A stretch of 64,000 nucleotides of DNA from assembly GCF_002213415.1 (NCBI RefSeq), contig NZ_NJGU01000001.1:558001-622000 (forward strand), written 5' to 3'. Numbering within the stretch: position 1 is the stretch's first letter; each line of letters opens with the position of its first letter. Below are positions 43,070 to 51,802 of this stretch, in pieces. This stretch comes from Herbaspirillum robiniae. GTDB taxonomy: Bacteria; Pseudomonadota; Gammaproteobacteria; Burkholderiales; Burkholderiaceae_D. The notes below the pieces were generated by a model. That model was given only the letters and a program-made list of their open reading frames with translations. It had not been told where the DNA came from and searched no databases. The translations under genes and the position numbers were made by a program.

Positions 43070-45127
43070 CTAGTTCTGCTGCGCCGGCGGCAGCAAGTCG
43101 CGCTTGCGCATGGTGTCCAGCAGATACCTGGAGGCGGCCAGGCTCACGTGCTGGGTATCGTTGTAGAGATACTCGTCGCCCAGCTTGGCCCTGCACATGC
43201 CGTCCGGGCAGAACAGCGACTCCGGGTTGAAGAAGGTCGCGCCCGGATGCAGCCGCTGCAGTTGCGTGACGACGGCGTCGTAGTCCTTGCGGATGGCGCG
43301 GTGTTCGGCCTGGGCGAAGGCGCATTCGCGCGACACGCCGTCCTCGAAGCGGTTCACGCAGGAATGCGGATCCAGCTTGAGGTAAGGCACGTCGGTCATG
43401 AACACCACGCGCTTGCCGGCCTTGAGGAAGCTTTCGATCAGCGCGCCATAGCCCGACAGGAACGCCTCGCGCGCACTCAGCGCGCGCCCGTCCACCAAGT
43501 ACTCGGACGCCTGCTCCAGGTTGCCGCGCGGGTAGGCGCCGCTGATCACCACGGTATTGACCGAAGGCAGCTTGCCGGCCACCGCGATGGCTTCATTGGC
43601 GATCGCCGTGCAGTTGTTGGCCCAGCGCAGCAGGTTGGTCGGCGTATACGGCAGGTTGGGATAGACGCGGCAGGCGTGGCCCGCGACCATGATGGCCGGC
43701 ATGCGCTCCTGGCCGGCGAAGATCGCCGAATGCAGCGCCATCACGTGGCTGTCGCCGACGAACAGCGTCTGCGGCGTTGCCGAGTTGGACAGGCAGACCT
43801 CCTCGTTGACGCCCTGCAGCTGGTTCAGGCGCGTGCAGCTGCCGTCGGAATTGCGCGAACCCTCGAAGATGTCGGTGTCGGAGATGTAGTCGAGCTTCTT
43901 GTTGATGCCGCGCGCGTCGAAGCCGTTGTTGAGATAGATCGCCATGCCGCCCAGGCCGACGGCGATGTTGATCGCCAGCAGCGACAGCACCACCCGCATG
44001 TTGGCCGATCCGCGCAGCGGCCGCTCGATGAAGCGGAAGGTCAGCCAGGACAGCAGCACCGCCGCGGCCACCGCGCCCAGGCGCCACGCCAGCGGCGCGG
44101 TCTGCCCTTCGATGATGGTGGAGAAGGCCAGCAGCGGCCAGTGCCACAGGTAGAGCGGATAGCTGATGAGGCCGATCCACACCATGGCGCGACTGGCCAG
44201 CACGGTGCGGTTGAACCACGCCTCGGGGCCGGCCGACAGCAGCAAGAAGGCGCCGATCGAAGGCAGCAGCGCCCACCATCCCGGAAACGCCCGCGAGCCG
44301 TCCATCAATGCGAAGCCCACCACCAGCATGCCCAGCCCGAGCCAGGCCTGCAGGTCCTTGTAGCGCTGGTTGAGGTCGCGGCGATGCAGGTTGATGTAGC
44401 CCAGCGCGCCGCCTACCATCAGCTCCCAGAAGCGCGCCAGCGGCGAGTAGAAGGCCGCCGTCTGGTCATGCCCGATCAGGTAGAGGTTCACCCCGAACGA
44501 CACCAGCGCGACCACCGCCATGATGCGCAGGAAACCCCAGCGGCGCTTCCAGACGAAGGCCAGCAGCAAAGGCCAGAACAGGTAGAACTGCTCTTCGATG
44601 GCCAGGCTCCACAGGTGCAGCAGCGGCTTGGTCTCGGCCGAATTGTCGAAGTAGCCGCTCTCGCGCCAGAACAGGAAGTTCGAGATGAAGGTGGAGCCGC
44701 CGAACAGGTGCTTGCCCAGCTGCTTGTATTCGTCCGCGAACAGCACGAACCAGCCCGCGGCCATGGTCAGCACCATCACCGTCATCAGCGCCGGGAAGAT
44801 CCGCTTGACCCGCCGCACATAGAAATCGACGATGGAAAATCGTCCGTGCTCAAGGTTGTTGAAGATGATCAGCGAGATCAGGAACCCGGAGATGACGAAG
44901 AAGATGTCGACCCCGATGAAGCCGCCCGCGAACCACTCGGGGAAAGCATGGAAGATCACCACCGAACCGACGGCGATGGCGCGCAGGCCGTCGATGTCGG
45001 GACGGTATTTGGGATGCAGCTGCGGATGCGCAGGCACCGTCGCGCGCACAGCCTCTCCTGCCGCGTCCCCTGGGCGGCCGATCTGGTCTGCCGGTTGGCC
45101 GGCATCGTTTTTGTTGATCAATAGCAC
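43070..45127 (-). CDS. Acyltransferase 3 with C-terminal SGNH domain (OafA-like)
   Basis: This membrane O-acetyltransferase has 685 residues, starting at a GTG with GAGG 7 bases upstream. Residues about 40-400 are the acyltransferase-3 part with ten or so membrane helices (YRPDIDGLRAIAVGSVVIFH; LLHLWSLAIEEQFYLFWPLL). The periplasmic SGNH hydrolase-like domain (about 440-685) shows the nucleophile block TLFVGDSHVMALHSAIFAGQ and the Asp-His block YNDTQHVSLAASRYLL. Such two-domain proteins acetylate surface polysaccharides. It is the last gene of the eps operon. Confidence 0.92.
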   Translation of the reverse strand: MLLINKNDAGQPADQIGRPGDAAGEAVRATVPAHPQLHPKYRPDIDGLRAIAVGSVVIFHAFPEWFAGGFIGVDIFFVISGFLISLIIFNNLEHGRFSIVDFYVRRVKRIFPALMTVMVLTMAAGWFVLFADEYKQLGKHLFGGSTFISNFLFWRESGYFDNSAETKPLLHLWSLAIEEQFYLFWPLLLAFVWKRRWGFLRIMAVVALVSFGVNLYLIGHDQTAAFYSPLARFWELMVGGALGYINLHRRDLNQRYKDLQAWLGLGMLVVGFALMDGSRAFPGWWALLPSIGAFLLLSAGPEAWFNRTVLASRAMVWIGLISYPLYLWHWPLLAFSTIIEGQTAPLAWRLGAVAAAVLLSWLTFRFIERPLRGSANMRVVLSLLAINIAVGLGGMAIYLNNGFDARGINKKLDYISDTDIFEGSRNSDGSCTRLNQLQGVNEEVCLSNSATPQTLFVGDSHVMALHSAIFAGQERMPAIMVAGHACRVYPNLPYTPTNLLRWANNCTAIANEAIAVAGKLPSVNTVVISGAYPRGNLEQASEYLVDGRALSAREAFLSGYGALIESFLKAGKRVVFMTDVPYLKLDPHSCVNRFEDGVSRECAFAQAEHRAIRKDYDAVVTQLQRLHPGATFFNPESLFCPDGMCRAKLGDEYLYNDTQHVSLAASRYLLDTMRKRDLLPPAQQN

Positions 45128-45153
45128 GTGATTGCCTCGGACATCTGGTGAAA

Positions 45154-46269
45154 CTAGCGGAACCGGGCGCGCACCGCGCGCAGCGGAACGTCGATGAAAC
45201 GGTCCACCAGCATTGCAAACAGCAAAGACAATGCCAGGGCCGCCAGGATGTTGAGCGCCGGGTTGGACGACACCCAGTCCACGTTGCTCAGCAGCACTTC
45301 ATGCGACAGGTAGATCGAATAGGAATAAACTCCCACGCGCTGGACCCAGCGCAGGTTGAGCATGCGGAACGGGAAGCTGCCGGGATGGGACACCGAATAG
45401 AAGAACAGCGGGATCAGCGCGATGCCCTGCAGCGAATAGCGCAGCGTCTCGCGAAACACGTCGTTGCGCACCACCAGGGTCAGCAGCAGCAACACCAGCC
45501 CGGCGCTGACGCCGGCGATGCGCATGCGCGGACGCAGCAGCGTCGCCTTGAGCGTATCGGACAACTGGGTGGTGGCCAGGATGCAGCCGAACAGGATGGA
45601 ATCGATGCGGGTGTCGGTCGCGTAGTAGGTGCGCTCCATCGATGCACCCGTGGCGGTGACCAGGTAGAAGCGCCACAGCAGGAACAGCACGCACAACACG
45701 CACAGGTAAAGCGGAATCTTCCTGCGGTCGGCCTTGCGCATGAGGAACACGAACAGCGCCGGGAAGAAGAAATAGAAATGCTCCTCCACCGCCAGCGACC
45801 AGAACACGCCCGTGCCCTGCGGCAGCGAATGGCCGGCGTCGAAGAACAGCGCGTAGTAGTTGGCGAAGTAGAACAACTGGGCGAAGAAGCCGCTCCAGGA
45901 GGCATTGCCGGTGAAGACGCCATAGTGCGTCAACAGGTAGGTGATCGTCAGCACCAGCAGCAGCGGCGGCGTCAGGCGCAGCACGCGGCGCACGTAGAAG
46001 TGGCGGATGTTGATCGCCGCATGGGCGTTGAATTCGCGCACCAGCAGCGTCGTGATCAGGTAGCCGCTGAGGAAAAAGAAAATGGTCACTCCCAGGCCGC
46101 CGGGCACGATGCGCCCCAGTCCGGCATGGCTGAGGAACACGATGGCGATGGCGACCGCGCGCCAGCCGTCCAGCGACGGGATTTCCTTGTGCTTGGTATG
46201 CACCATGCTCGTCGCCGACGCGGCGTCGTGCGCGGCGATCCCTTGTTGTCTGGCGTGGACCACGCTCAT
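45154..46269 (-). CDS. Acyltransferase 3 family membrane protein
   Basis: This integral-membrane O-acyltransferase has 371 residues from the ATG at 46269, which overlaps the upstream GT4 stop as ATGA. The family motifs are EIPSLDGWRAVAIAIVFLSH (conserved His) and FWSLAVEEHFYFFFPALFVF, and there are about ten hydrophobic segments. It has no SGNH domain. With the next gene it forms a pair of modifying enzymes at the end of the eps operon. The open frame runs upstream into GT4 but that part is an alternate-frame shadow. Confidence 0.9.
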   Translation of the reverse strand: MSVVHARQQGIAAHDAASATSMVHTKHKEIPSLDGWRAVAIAIVFLSHAGLGRIVPGGLGVTIFFFLSGYLITTLLVREFNAHAAINIRHFYVRRVLRLTPPLLLVLTITYLLTHYGVFTGNASWSGFFAQLFYFANYYALFFDAGHSLPQGTGVFWSLAVEEHFYFFFPALFVFLMRKADRRKIPLYLCVLCVLFLLWRFYLVTATGASMERTYYATDTRIDSILFGCILATTQLSDTLKATLLRPRMRIAGVSAGLVLLLLTLVVRNDVFRETLRYSLQGIALIPLFFYSVSHPGSFPFRMLNLRWVQRVGVYSYSIYLSHEVLLSNVDWVSSNPALNILAALALSLLFAMLVDRFIDVPLRAVRARFR

Positions 46270-47522
46270 CGGGCGCCCTCCGCCTGGCCCGCCGGCACGC
46301 CCTGCGCCTGCGGCGCCGAGTGCAGCGCGAACAGGCGCGCCAGCTTGGCGGCCTCGGTGCCGATGGAATGGCGCTCCACGGCGCGCGCATGGGCGGCCTC
46401 GCCCATCTGTTCCAGTACCTGCGGCGACGCGTCCAGGCAGGCTTGCATCGACTCCACCAGGCGCTCGACGTCGCCCGCCGGGAACAACCAGCCGTTTTCG
46501 CCGTGCAGCACCAGTTCGGGGATGCCGGCGATATAGGTCGTCAGCACCGGGCGACGCAGCGCCATGGCTTCCATGATCACCACCGGCAGGCCTTCCGCGA
46601 AACTGGGCAGCACCAGCGCACGCGCGGCGAGCAGCTCTTCGCGCACCTGCCGGCTGCTGATCCAGCCGGTGATGCGGATCTTTTCCTGCAGGCCGTGGCG
46701 ACGGATCTGCTCCTCGATCTGCGGGCGCATCTCGCCGTCGCCGGCCAGCACCAGTTCGAACGCCAGCCCGCGCCGCTGCAACTGCGCGGCCGCCTCGACC
46801 AGCAGCAGCTGGCCCTTCTGTTCGCACAGGCGGCCCACGCACACCAGGCGCGGCGCGGCTGCCGCCTGCGCGGGGGCGTCGGCGTAGAAAGCGCGGTCCA
46901 GGCCGCAATGCACGATGGCGACCTTGGACCACGCCTCCTGCTCCACCCAGCGGTACAGCTGGCTCTGGCAGAAGGAGGTGATGGCCACGGTGAAGGCGGA
47001 ACGGCGGATCTTTTCATCCAGCCCCAGCGCCAGGGGCTTGTCGAACTCTTCCGGGCCATGCACGGTGAAGCTGTAGGAAGGCCCGCCCAGCGCCTGCGCC
47101 AGCATGACGATCTCGGTCGAGTTGGTGCCGAAGTGGGCGTGGATGTGGCGCGCGCCGAAGGCTGCGGTCCACTCCACGACCTGGGCGGCTTCGGCCAGGT
47201 AGACCAGGTGATACGGCAGGCCGCGCTCGCCGCGCGCAGCCATGCGCACCGCCAGCGTCAATGCCGAAAAGAAGCGGCCCGGACTCGCCGCCAGCCTGCG
47301 CGCCAGCGGCGCCAGCAAGCCGGCCATGCCGCGCTGCAGGACGTATTGGGTGCGATCGCGCTCGGCGCGGTCGTCGTCGTCAACCACTTCCGCATCCCAG
47401 CCGCGCAGCGCGATGCGCTGCACCGTGAAGCCCTGCTCCTCGACGGCTGCGATCTCGCGCCGGATGAAGCTGTGGCTCACCTTGGGATACTGGTTGATGA
47501 AATAGGCTATTTTTCTCGGCAT
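46266..47522 (-). CDS. Family 4 glycosyltransferase
   Basis: This retaining GT-B glycosyltransferase has 418 residues. The N-terminus MPRKIAYFINQYPKVSHSFI resembles colanic-acid/WcaL- and EpsF-type glycosyltransferases. Donor-site landmarks in the C-terminal half are RLVCVGRLCEQKGQLLLVEA, FELVLAGDGEMRPQIEEQI and the E-x7-E motif in PSFAEGLPVVIMEAMALRRP. There is no membrane segment. It lies 72 bases after the polymerase gene in the eps operon. Confidence 0.93.
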   Translation of the reverse strand: MPRKIAYFINQYPKVSHSFIRREIAAVEEQGFTVQRIALRGWDAEVVDDDDRAERDRTQYVLQRGMAGLLAPLARRLAASPGRFFSALTLAVRMAARGERGLPYHLVYLAEAAQVVEWTAAFGARHIHAHFGTNSTEIVMLAQALGGPSYSFTVHGPEEFDKPLALGLDEKIRRSAFTVAITSFCQSQLYRWVEQEAWSKVAIVHCGLDRAFYADAPAQAAAAPRLVCVGRLCEQKGQLLLVEAAAQLQRRGLAFELVLAGDGEMRPQIEEQIRRHGLQEKIRITGWISSRQVREELLAARALVLPSFAEGLPVVIMEAMALRRPVLTTYIAGIPELVLHGENGWLFPAGDVERLVESMQACLDASPQVLEQMGEAAHARAVERHSIGTEAAKLARLFALHSAPQAQGVPAGQAEGAR

Positions 47523-47594
47523 GTCATCTCTTGTGGCAATGTTTGCGGCCCGGCGTTCACTGGCGCCGGGACGATGATGCGCGTCGTGGCGCGC

Positions 47595-49028
47595 TCAGGC
47601 CTGCCGCAATCCTTGCTGCAGGCCGGCTTGCGGCTGGCGACGTTTTTTTCCGGCGCTCTCGCGCTGGAATGCCTCGCTGTTGAAGTACACCGAACAACCC
47701 ATGCCCAGCAGCAGCCAGAAATACCAGTTGAAAGCCAGGTAGGCGAGCAGGTTGTCGGAGGCGGAGACCACCAGGTATTCGATGAGCGTACAGATCAGGA
47801 TCACCGCGCCCAGCCTGTCCAGCGCGAAGAAGCGCATCAGCATGCGCAGCACCTGGTAGAACACCGCGAGATAGGCGATGGTGCCGATGATCCCGGTGTC
47901 GAAGAACCACTGCACGAACACGCTGTGCGCGCCCCACTTGGTGGTGCCGGCCAGCGGGAAGAAGGTCTGCGAGTAATACGGGAAGGCCTCCACGCCGTAA
48001 CCGGTCAGGTAGCGCGTCACCGACATCCACTTCAGCCCCGACTCCCACAGGTAGACCCGCCATGCGAAGGAGTTCAGCTTGGCGTAGGTCTGCACCGTGT
48101 TGCCGCTGTCAAGCTGCAGCACCCGGTCCTGCACGCTGGGCACCAGCAAGGCCAGCATCGGCAGGATCGCCAGGTAGATCAGGTAGCGCCGCTCGAACAT
48201 CACGCCATAGACGAAGAACAGCAGGAAGCAGGCGATCCAGGCGCTGCGCGTCTGCGTCAGCAGCAGCAGGCCGAACAGCCCCACCATGTAGCCGATCAGG
48301 ACGATGCGTTTGAACTGGTTGAGCTGGAACGCCGGGCTCTTCACCATGTACAGGCCCAGCGAGATCACCAGCGTGAGATAGAAGGCGAAGATGTTCGGGT
48401 GGCCGAAGGTACTCTGCAGGCGGAAGTTGGCCAGCCCGCCCTTGGCATTGAGCGCCACGTTCACCACCGCGTACAGCGCCGGCAGGATGGACGAGGCCAC
48501 CATCAGGCGAATCAGCGAGCGGAAGTCCTCGGGCGAACGCACCACATAGAACGCGCACACGAACACCGCGAAATAGGAACTCAGCGACAGCACGATCTTG
48601 ACCGCCGCGCCGCGATCCGGCGAAATCACCACGCCGGCGCAGGCCACCGCCATCAGGATCAGCCAGGGCACGATCACGCGCCGCGGCAGCAGCTTGGGCT
48701 TCTCCACCACGAACAGGATGGCGATCAGGATGATCAGCGCATTGATCGCGCCGCCCAGGCCGACGCCGCCCGATCCGCCCACCCGCGTCGACTCGAGCAC
48801 GATGTCGCCGGAGGCGCGGAAGAAGAAGATCATCAGCAACAGCAAGTGCCGGTTGAAGATGAACAACGCCCCCAGGATGAACAGCGCCGGCACCGCCGCC
48901 AGGCGCGCATAGCTGTCGCCCAAGAGGCCCGCTGCCACGGGCAGCGCCATGCCGATCAGCACGGCCGCCATGACCGCACCGGCCAGGAGCAGCAGCTGCG
49001 ATGTTTGCAGGTAGGTCTTTTTCATCAT
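47595..49028 (-). CDS. O-antigen ligase/polymerase (Wzy-like) membrane protein
   Basis: This polytopic protein of 477 residues with about 12 hydrophobic segments has the Wzy_C/O-antigen-ligase region. The landmarks FRLQSTFGHPNIFAFYLTLV, LLTQTRSAWIACFLLF and, in the large periplasmic loop, WGAHSVFVQWFFDTGIIGTI are characteristic. It probably polymerises repeat units in the periplasm. GGAG is 9 bases before the ATG at 49028; a second ATG follows immediately. The gap to the upstream xrtB-epsI gene is 157 bases without a clear terminator. Confidence 0.88.
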   Translation of the reverse strand: MMKKTYLQTSQLLLLAGAVMAAVLIGMALPVAAGLLGDSYARLAAVPALFILGALFIFNRHLLLLMIFFFRASGDIVLESTRVGGSGGVGLGGAINALIILIAILFVVEKPKLLPRRVIVPWLILMAVACAGVVISPDRGAAVKIVLSLSSYFAVFVCAFYVVRSPEDFRSLIRLMVASSILPALYAVVNVALNAKGGLANFRLQSTFGHPNIFAFYLTLVISLGLYMVKSPAFQLNQFKRIVLIGYMVGLFGLLLLTQTRSAWIACFLLFFVYGVMFERRYLIYLAILPMLALLVPSVQDRVLQLDSGNTVQTYAKLNSFAWRVYLWESGLKWMSVTRYLTGYGVEAFPYYSQTFFPLAGTTKWGAHSVFVQWFFDTGIIGTIAYLAVFYQVLRMLMRFFALDRLGAVILICTLIEYLVVSASDNLLAYLAFNWYFWLLLGMGCSVYFNSEAFQRESAGKKRRQPQAGLQQGLRQA

Positions 49029-49185
49029 TTTTTATTTCTCCGCATGCGGCCGCATATGCCCGCGAAAGCGGCCGCCGGGCGGCGCGCATCTCGCGACAAG
49101 GATAGACATCACCACAGGTCCCGCAGGACCGCGGCCTTTCGGGTCACAGCCCGGGACGCTTGCCCGGCCCGTTCAGAAAACCGCT

Positions 49186-50829
49186 TCACACGGGCGCCAG
49201 CAGGCCCGGATTGCTCTTGCTCATCGCCGCTTCCAGATCCAGCAGGAACCTCTGCTGCAACGCGTACGCGGCGGACTCTTGTCCGGATTCGCGCATCAGG
49301 CTGGAAGCGCGTACCAGGATGCCGTCGGAAATACGACCGGCCATCCCTTCGCGGAAGATCTTGATGCGCGCCGCCAGCCCGCCGTCGGGGAAGGAATCGC
49401 CGATGCGCATCCAGTAGCTGACCGCTTCCAGGCGGTCGTTGTTGCGGGCCACGAAGCGACGCCCGCTCACCGGCTTGCCGGCGCCCACCGTCGACAGCGA
49501 CATCGGCGTACTGTCGCGCAGCACGAAGCCCTGGGCCACGTAGCAGACTTCGGGCGAGTGGATCTTCACGTCCTGCATCTGCTCGCCGGCATAGGCCAGG
49601 GCCAGCATCACCTGCTCGCCGCGGCTGTTGACGTAGGTGCGGCTGAGCACGTCGTCGTAGGGCTGGTCGGGATTGCGGCCGGTGCCGTCGTCCAGGTCCA
49701 CGCTCACCTGCAGATAAGGCGACGGCACCTCGCGCCAGTCGGCAAATGCGTGCGGGACGAAGCTGTCGAACTTGGCCGTCTTCACCACGTTTTCTTCGCG
49801 CGGCACCAGCAGGTGCGCCACCGCGACCGCCACCACCATGCCGGTCGCCATCAGGGCCGCCTGCGGCACGCCGATGGCGAACAGGGCGCCGCGCTCCTGC
49901 GCGGCCGGCTTGCGCGCCCGCGGCACCGCTTCGGGCACCGCGATGCCGCGCCACAGTGCATAACGCACCGCGATCAGGCGCAGCAGGCTGTCCATGGCGA
50001 TGATCAGTCCCAATGCCACGAAGAACAGCAGCATGCCGGCAAAGCCATGCAGGAAACCTTGCCCGGCGGCGTCACCCAGGTGGTAGGTGATCAGCGCCAG
50101 CACCACCACCCGCACCGTGTTGGCGGTAAAGGAGATCGGCACGATCAGCAGCGCCAGCGTGACGTTGCGCAGCAGCGACTGGTGTCGCACCAGATTCATG
50201 TACAGCAGGCCCAGCGCCTCCAGCGTGAACAGCGAATTGAGCCCGGCGCAGGCGTCGGCCACCAGCAGCTGGTACTGCCCCATGTACAGGATCACGCCGC
50301 TGCGGGCGATCGGGTAATCGAACACGCGCAGCAGGTGCTCGGCGGCATAGGACACGCCGATCTTCAGCGGCTGGGTCAGCAGATCCACCACCGACGCCGG
50401 CAGCGGCACCATGAACAGCATGAAGAAGAAGGCGAACCACAGGCGCTTGCAGGTACGTACGCCGAAGAACAGCAGCACCACGCCAGCCAGGATCGGCACC
50501 AGCGAGCCGGCTTCCATGAACAGCACCGTCTGCGAACGCCCGAGGGCGAAGCACAGCAGGCCGAAGCACATCATCACACCGCCGGCCAGCGGCGCGGGCT
50601 TGCGCTCGATCAGCCCTTCCTCGCGCAGCTGGCGTATGCGCACGTACATGTAGCAGCACGCCACCGCCAGCACGATGGGACCGTGGGCGTTGCGTTCGGT
50701 CCCCCATACGCCGTGGAACAGGTCGACGAAGCTGGGGATGTACATCGCCGCCAGCCCCGCCGCGATCAGCAGCCAGGGCGACAGGCTCAGCTTCTTGCCG
50801 TGCAGTGGATAGGTCTGTTCAACCGTCAT
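49186..50829 (-). CDS. xrtB: Exosortase B fused to EpsI (DUF3485) domain
   Basis: Exosortases are multi-pass membrane cysteine transpeptidases that process PEP-CTERM proteins. This protein has 547 residues. Residues 1-300 hold about eight helices and the catalytic set: Cys194 ([20 protein letters not shown]), Arg240 ([15 protein letters not shown]) and His261 ([13 protein letters not shown]). A further membrane helix at about 318-340 leads to a periplasmic EpsI-type domain (about 345-547) with [13 protein letters not shown] and [20 protein letters not shown]. In many EPS loci EpsI is a separate gene next to the exosortase. It lies between epsG and wzy. Confidence 0.92.
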   Translation of the reverse strand: MTVEQTYPLHGKKLSLSPWLLIAAGLAAMYIPSFVDLFHGVWGTERNAHGPIVLAVACCYMYVRIRQLREEGLIERKPAPLAGGVMMCFGLLCFALGRSQTVLFMEAGSLVPILAGVVLLFFGVRTCKRLWFAFFFMLFMVPLPASVVDLLTQPLKIGVSYAAEHLLRVFDYPIARSGVILYMGQYQLLVADACAGLNSLFTLEALGLLYMNLVRHQSLLRNVTLALLIVPISFTANTVRVVVLALITYHLGDAAGQGFLHGFAGMLLFFVALGLIIAMDSLLRLIAVRYALWRGIAVPEAVPRARKPAAQERGALFAIGVPQAALMATGMVVAVAVAHLLVPREENVVKTAKFDSFVPHAFADWREVPSPYLQVSVDLDDGTGRNPDQPYDDVLSRTYVNSRGEQVMLALAYAGEQMQDVKIHSPEVCYVAQGFVLRDSTPMSLSTVGAGKPVSGRRFVARNNDRLEAVSYWMRIGDSFPDGGLAARIKIFREGMAGRISDGILVRASSLMRESGQESAAYALQQRFLLDLEAAMSKSNPGLLAPV

Positions 50830-50857
50830 CGTCTGCCTTCTGTGGTCGAAGTGGACG

Positions 50858-51739
50858 TCAGAACTCGTTGAGGACGCTGCCCACCACCATCACGCTGGCG
50901 CTGGCGAAGGAGTCGGTCAGCGTGCGCACGCTGGAGATGTGGCTGACGTTCTTGCGCACCACCATCAGCGCGGCGCCGGTGCGCACCGCCACCATCTGCG
51001 CGTCGGCGCATTCGTTGCCGGGCGGGGTGTCGATCAGGATCACGTCATAGCTCGGCGCCAGCTCCTGCAGCAGCTGCGAGAACGGCGGACGACCGAGCAG
51101 CTCCTGCGGGTTGGGCGGCGTCGGGCCGGCCGTCATCACCGACAGGTCGATCAGCGCCGGAATGCGCTGGATCGATTCGGCGGTGCCGACGCGGCCGGCG
51201 ATGACCGCCGACAGGCCGTTGCGGTTTTCCAGGCCGAACAGTTCATGCTGGCGCGGATTGCGCATGTCGCCGTCGATCAGCAGCGTGCGCTCGCCCAGCT
51301 GGGAGAACACCACCGCCAGGTTGGCGGCCAGGAAGCTGCGCCCTTCCCCGCCGGCCGGGCTGGTCACCGCCAGCGCCTTGTGGCCGAGATCGGCGTCGAA
51401 CCAGCGCAGCATCAGCTGGCTGCGCAGCGCGCGCAGGGTTTCGACCTGCGGGCTGAAGGGGTTGTAGGCCGCCACCACCTTCTCGCTCACGCGGCTCTCG
51501 CCCTTGAGCAGATAGGGATAGTCGAACTGGCGCGACAGCGCCTGGTCGATGTCGGCCTGCGTGAGCAGCCCGAGCTGGATGGCGGCGTCGCCGAAGCGCA
51601 TGCCGCGCTCGCGCTGCAGGCGCAGGATGCGCTCGGCCTTGTCCGGCGTGAGCTTGCCCACGTCGATCAGGATGGCGCCGATGGAGCGGTTGGGCAAGGA
51701 GCTGCTGTCCTTGTTTTCGATCAAGATTGCAGTGTCCAT
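50858..51739 (-). CDS. epsG: Chain-length determinant tyrosine kinase-like protein EpsG
   Basis: This cytoplasmic BY-kinase-like partner of the EpsF co-polymerase has 293 residues. Residues about 18-78 ([20 protein letters not shown] then [20 protein letters not shown]) resemble the GspE/MshE N-terminal domain. The ATPase part has the Walker A-like [20 protein letters not shown] with Arg instead of Lys before Ser, Walker A' [16 protein letters not shown] and Walker [12 protein letters not shown]. It ends at VLNEF with no tyrosine cluster. It therefore may be an ATPase/scaffold rather than an autophosphorylating kinase. Confidence 0.9.
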   Translation of the reverse strand: MDTAILIENKDSSSLPNRSIGAILIDVGKLTPDKAERILRLQRERGMRFGDAAIQLGLLTQADIDQALSRQFDYPYLLKGESRVSEKVVAAYNPFSPQVETLRALRSQLMLRWFDADLGHKALAVTSPAGGEGRSFLAANLAVVFSQLGERTLLIDGDMRNPRQHELFGLENRNGLSAVIAGRVGTAESIQRIPALIDLSVMTAGPTPPNPQELLGRPPFSQLLQELAPSYDVILIDTPPGNECADAQMVAVRTGAALMVVRKNVSHISSVRTLTDSFASASVMVVGSVLNEF

Positions 51740-51802
51740 ATGAATTCCGATTCGTGATTAGCGTTGACGACCCGGCAGACCGGCCCTTTGCTGCATGCCC
51801 CG

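Noticed and set aside
42689-45124. 811-codon open frame on the plus strand
   Set aside because: It lies antisense to the acyltransferase/SGNH gene and starts inside the secreted-protein gene in another frame. Composition is artefactual.
46320-49364. 1014-codon open frame on the plus strand
   Set aside because: It is antisense to the GT4, polymerase and xrtB-epsI genes. Its composition (His/Arg/Gln/Gly-rich) is what high-GC antisense frames give, and no family motif or ribosome site was seen.
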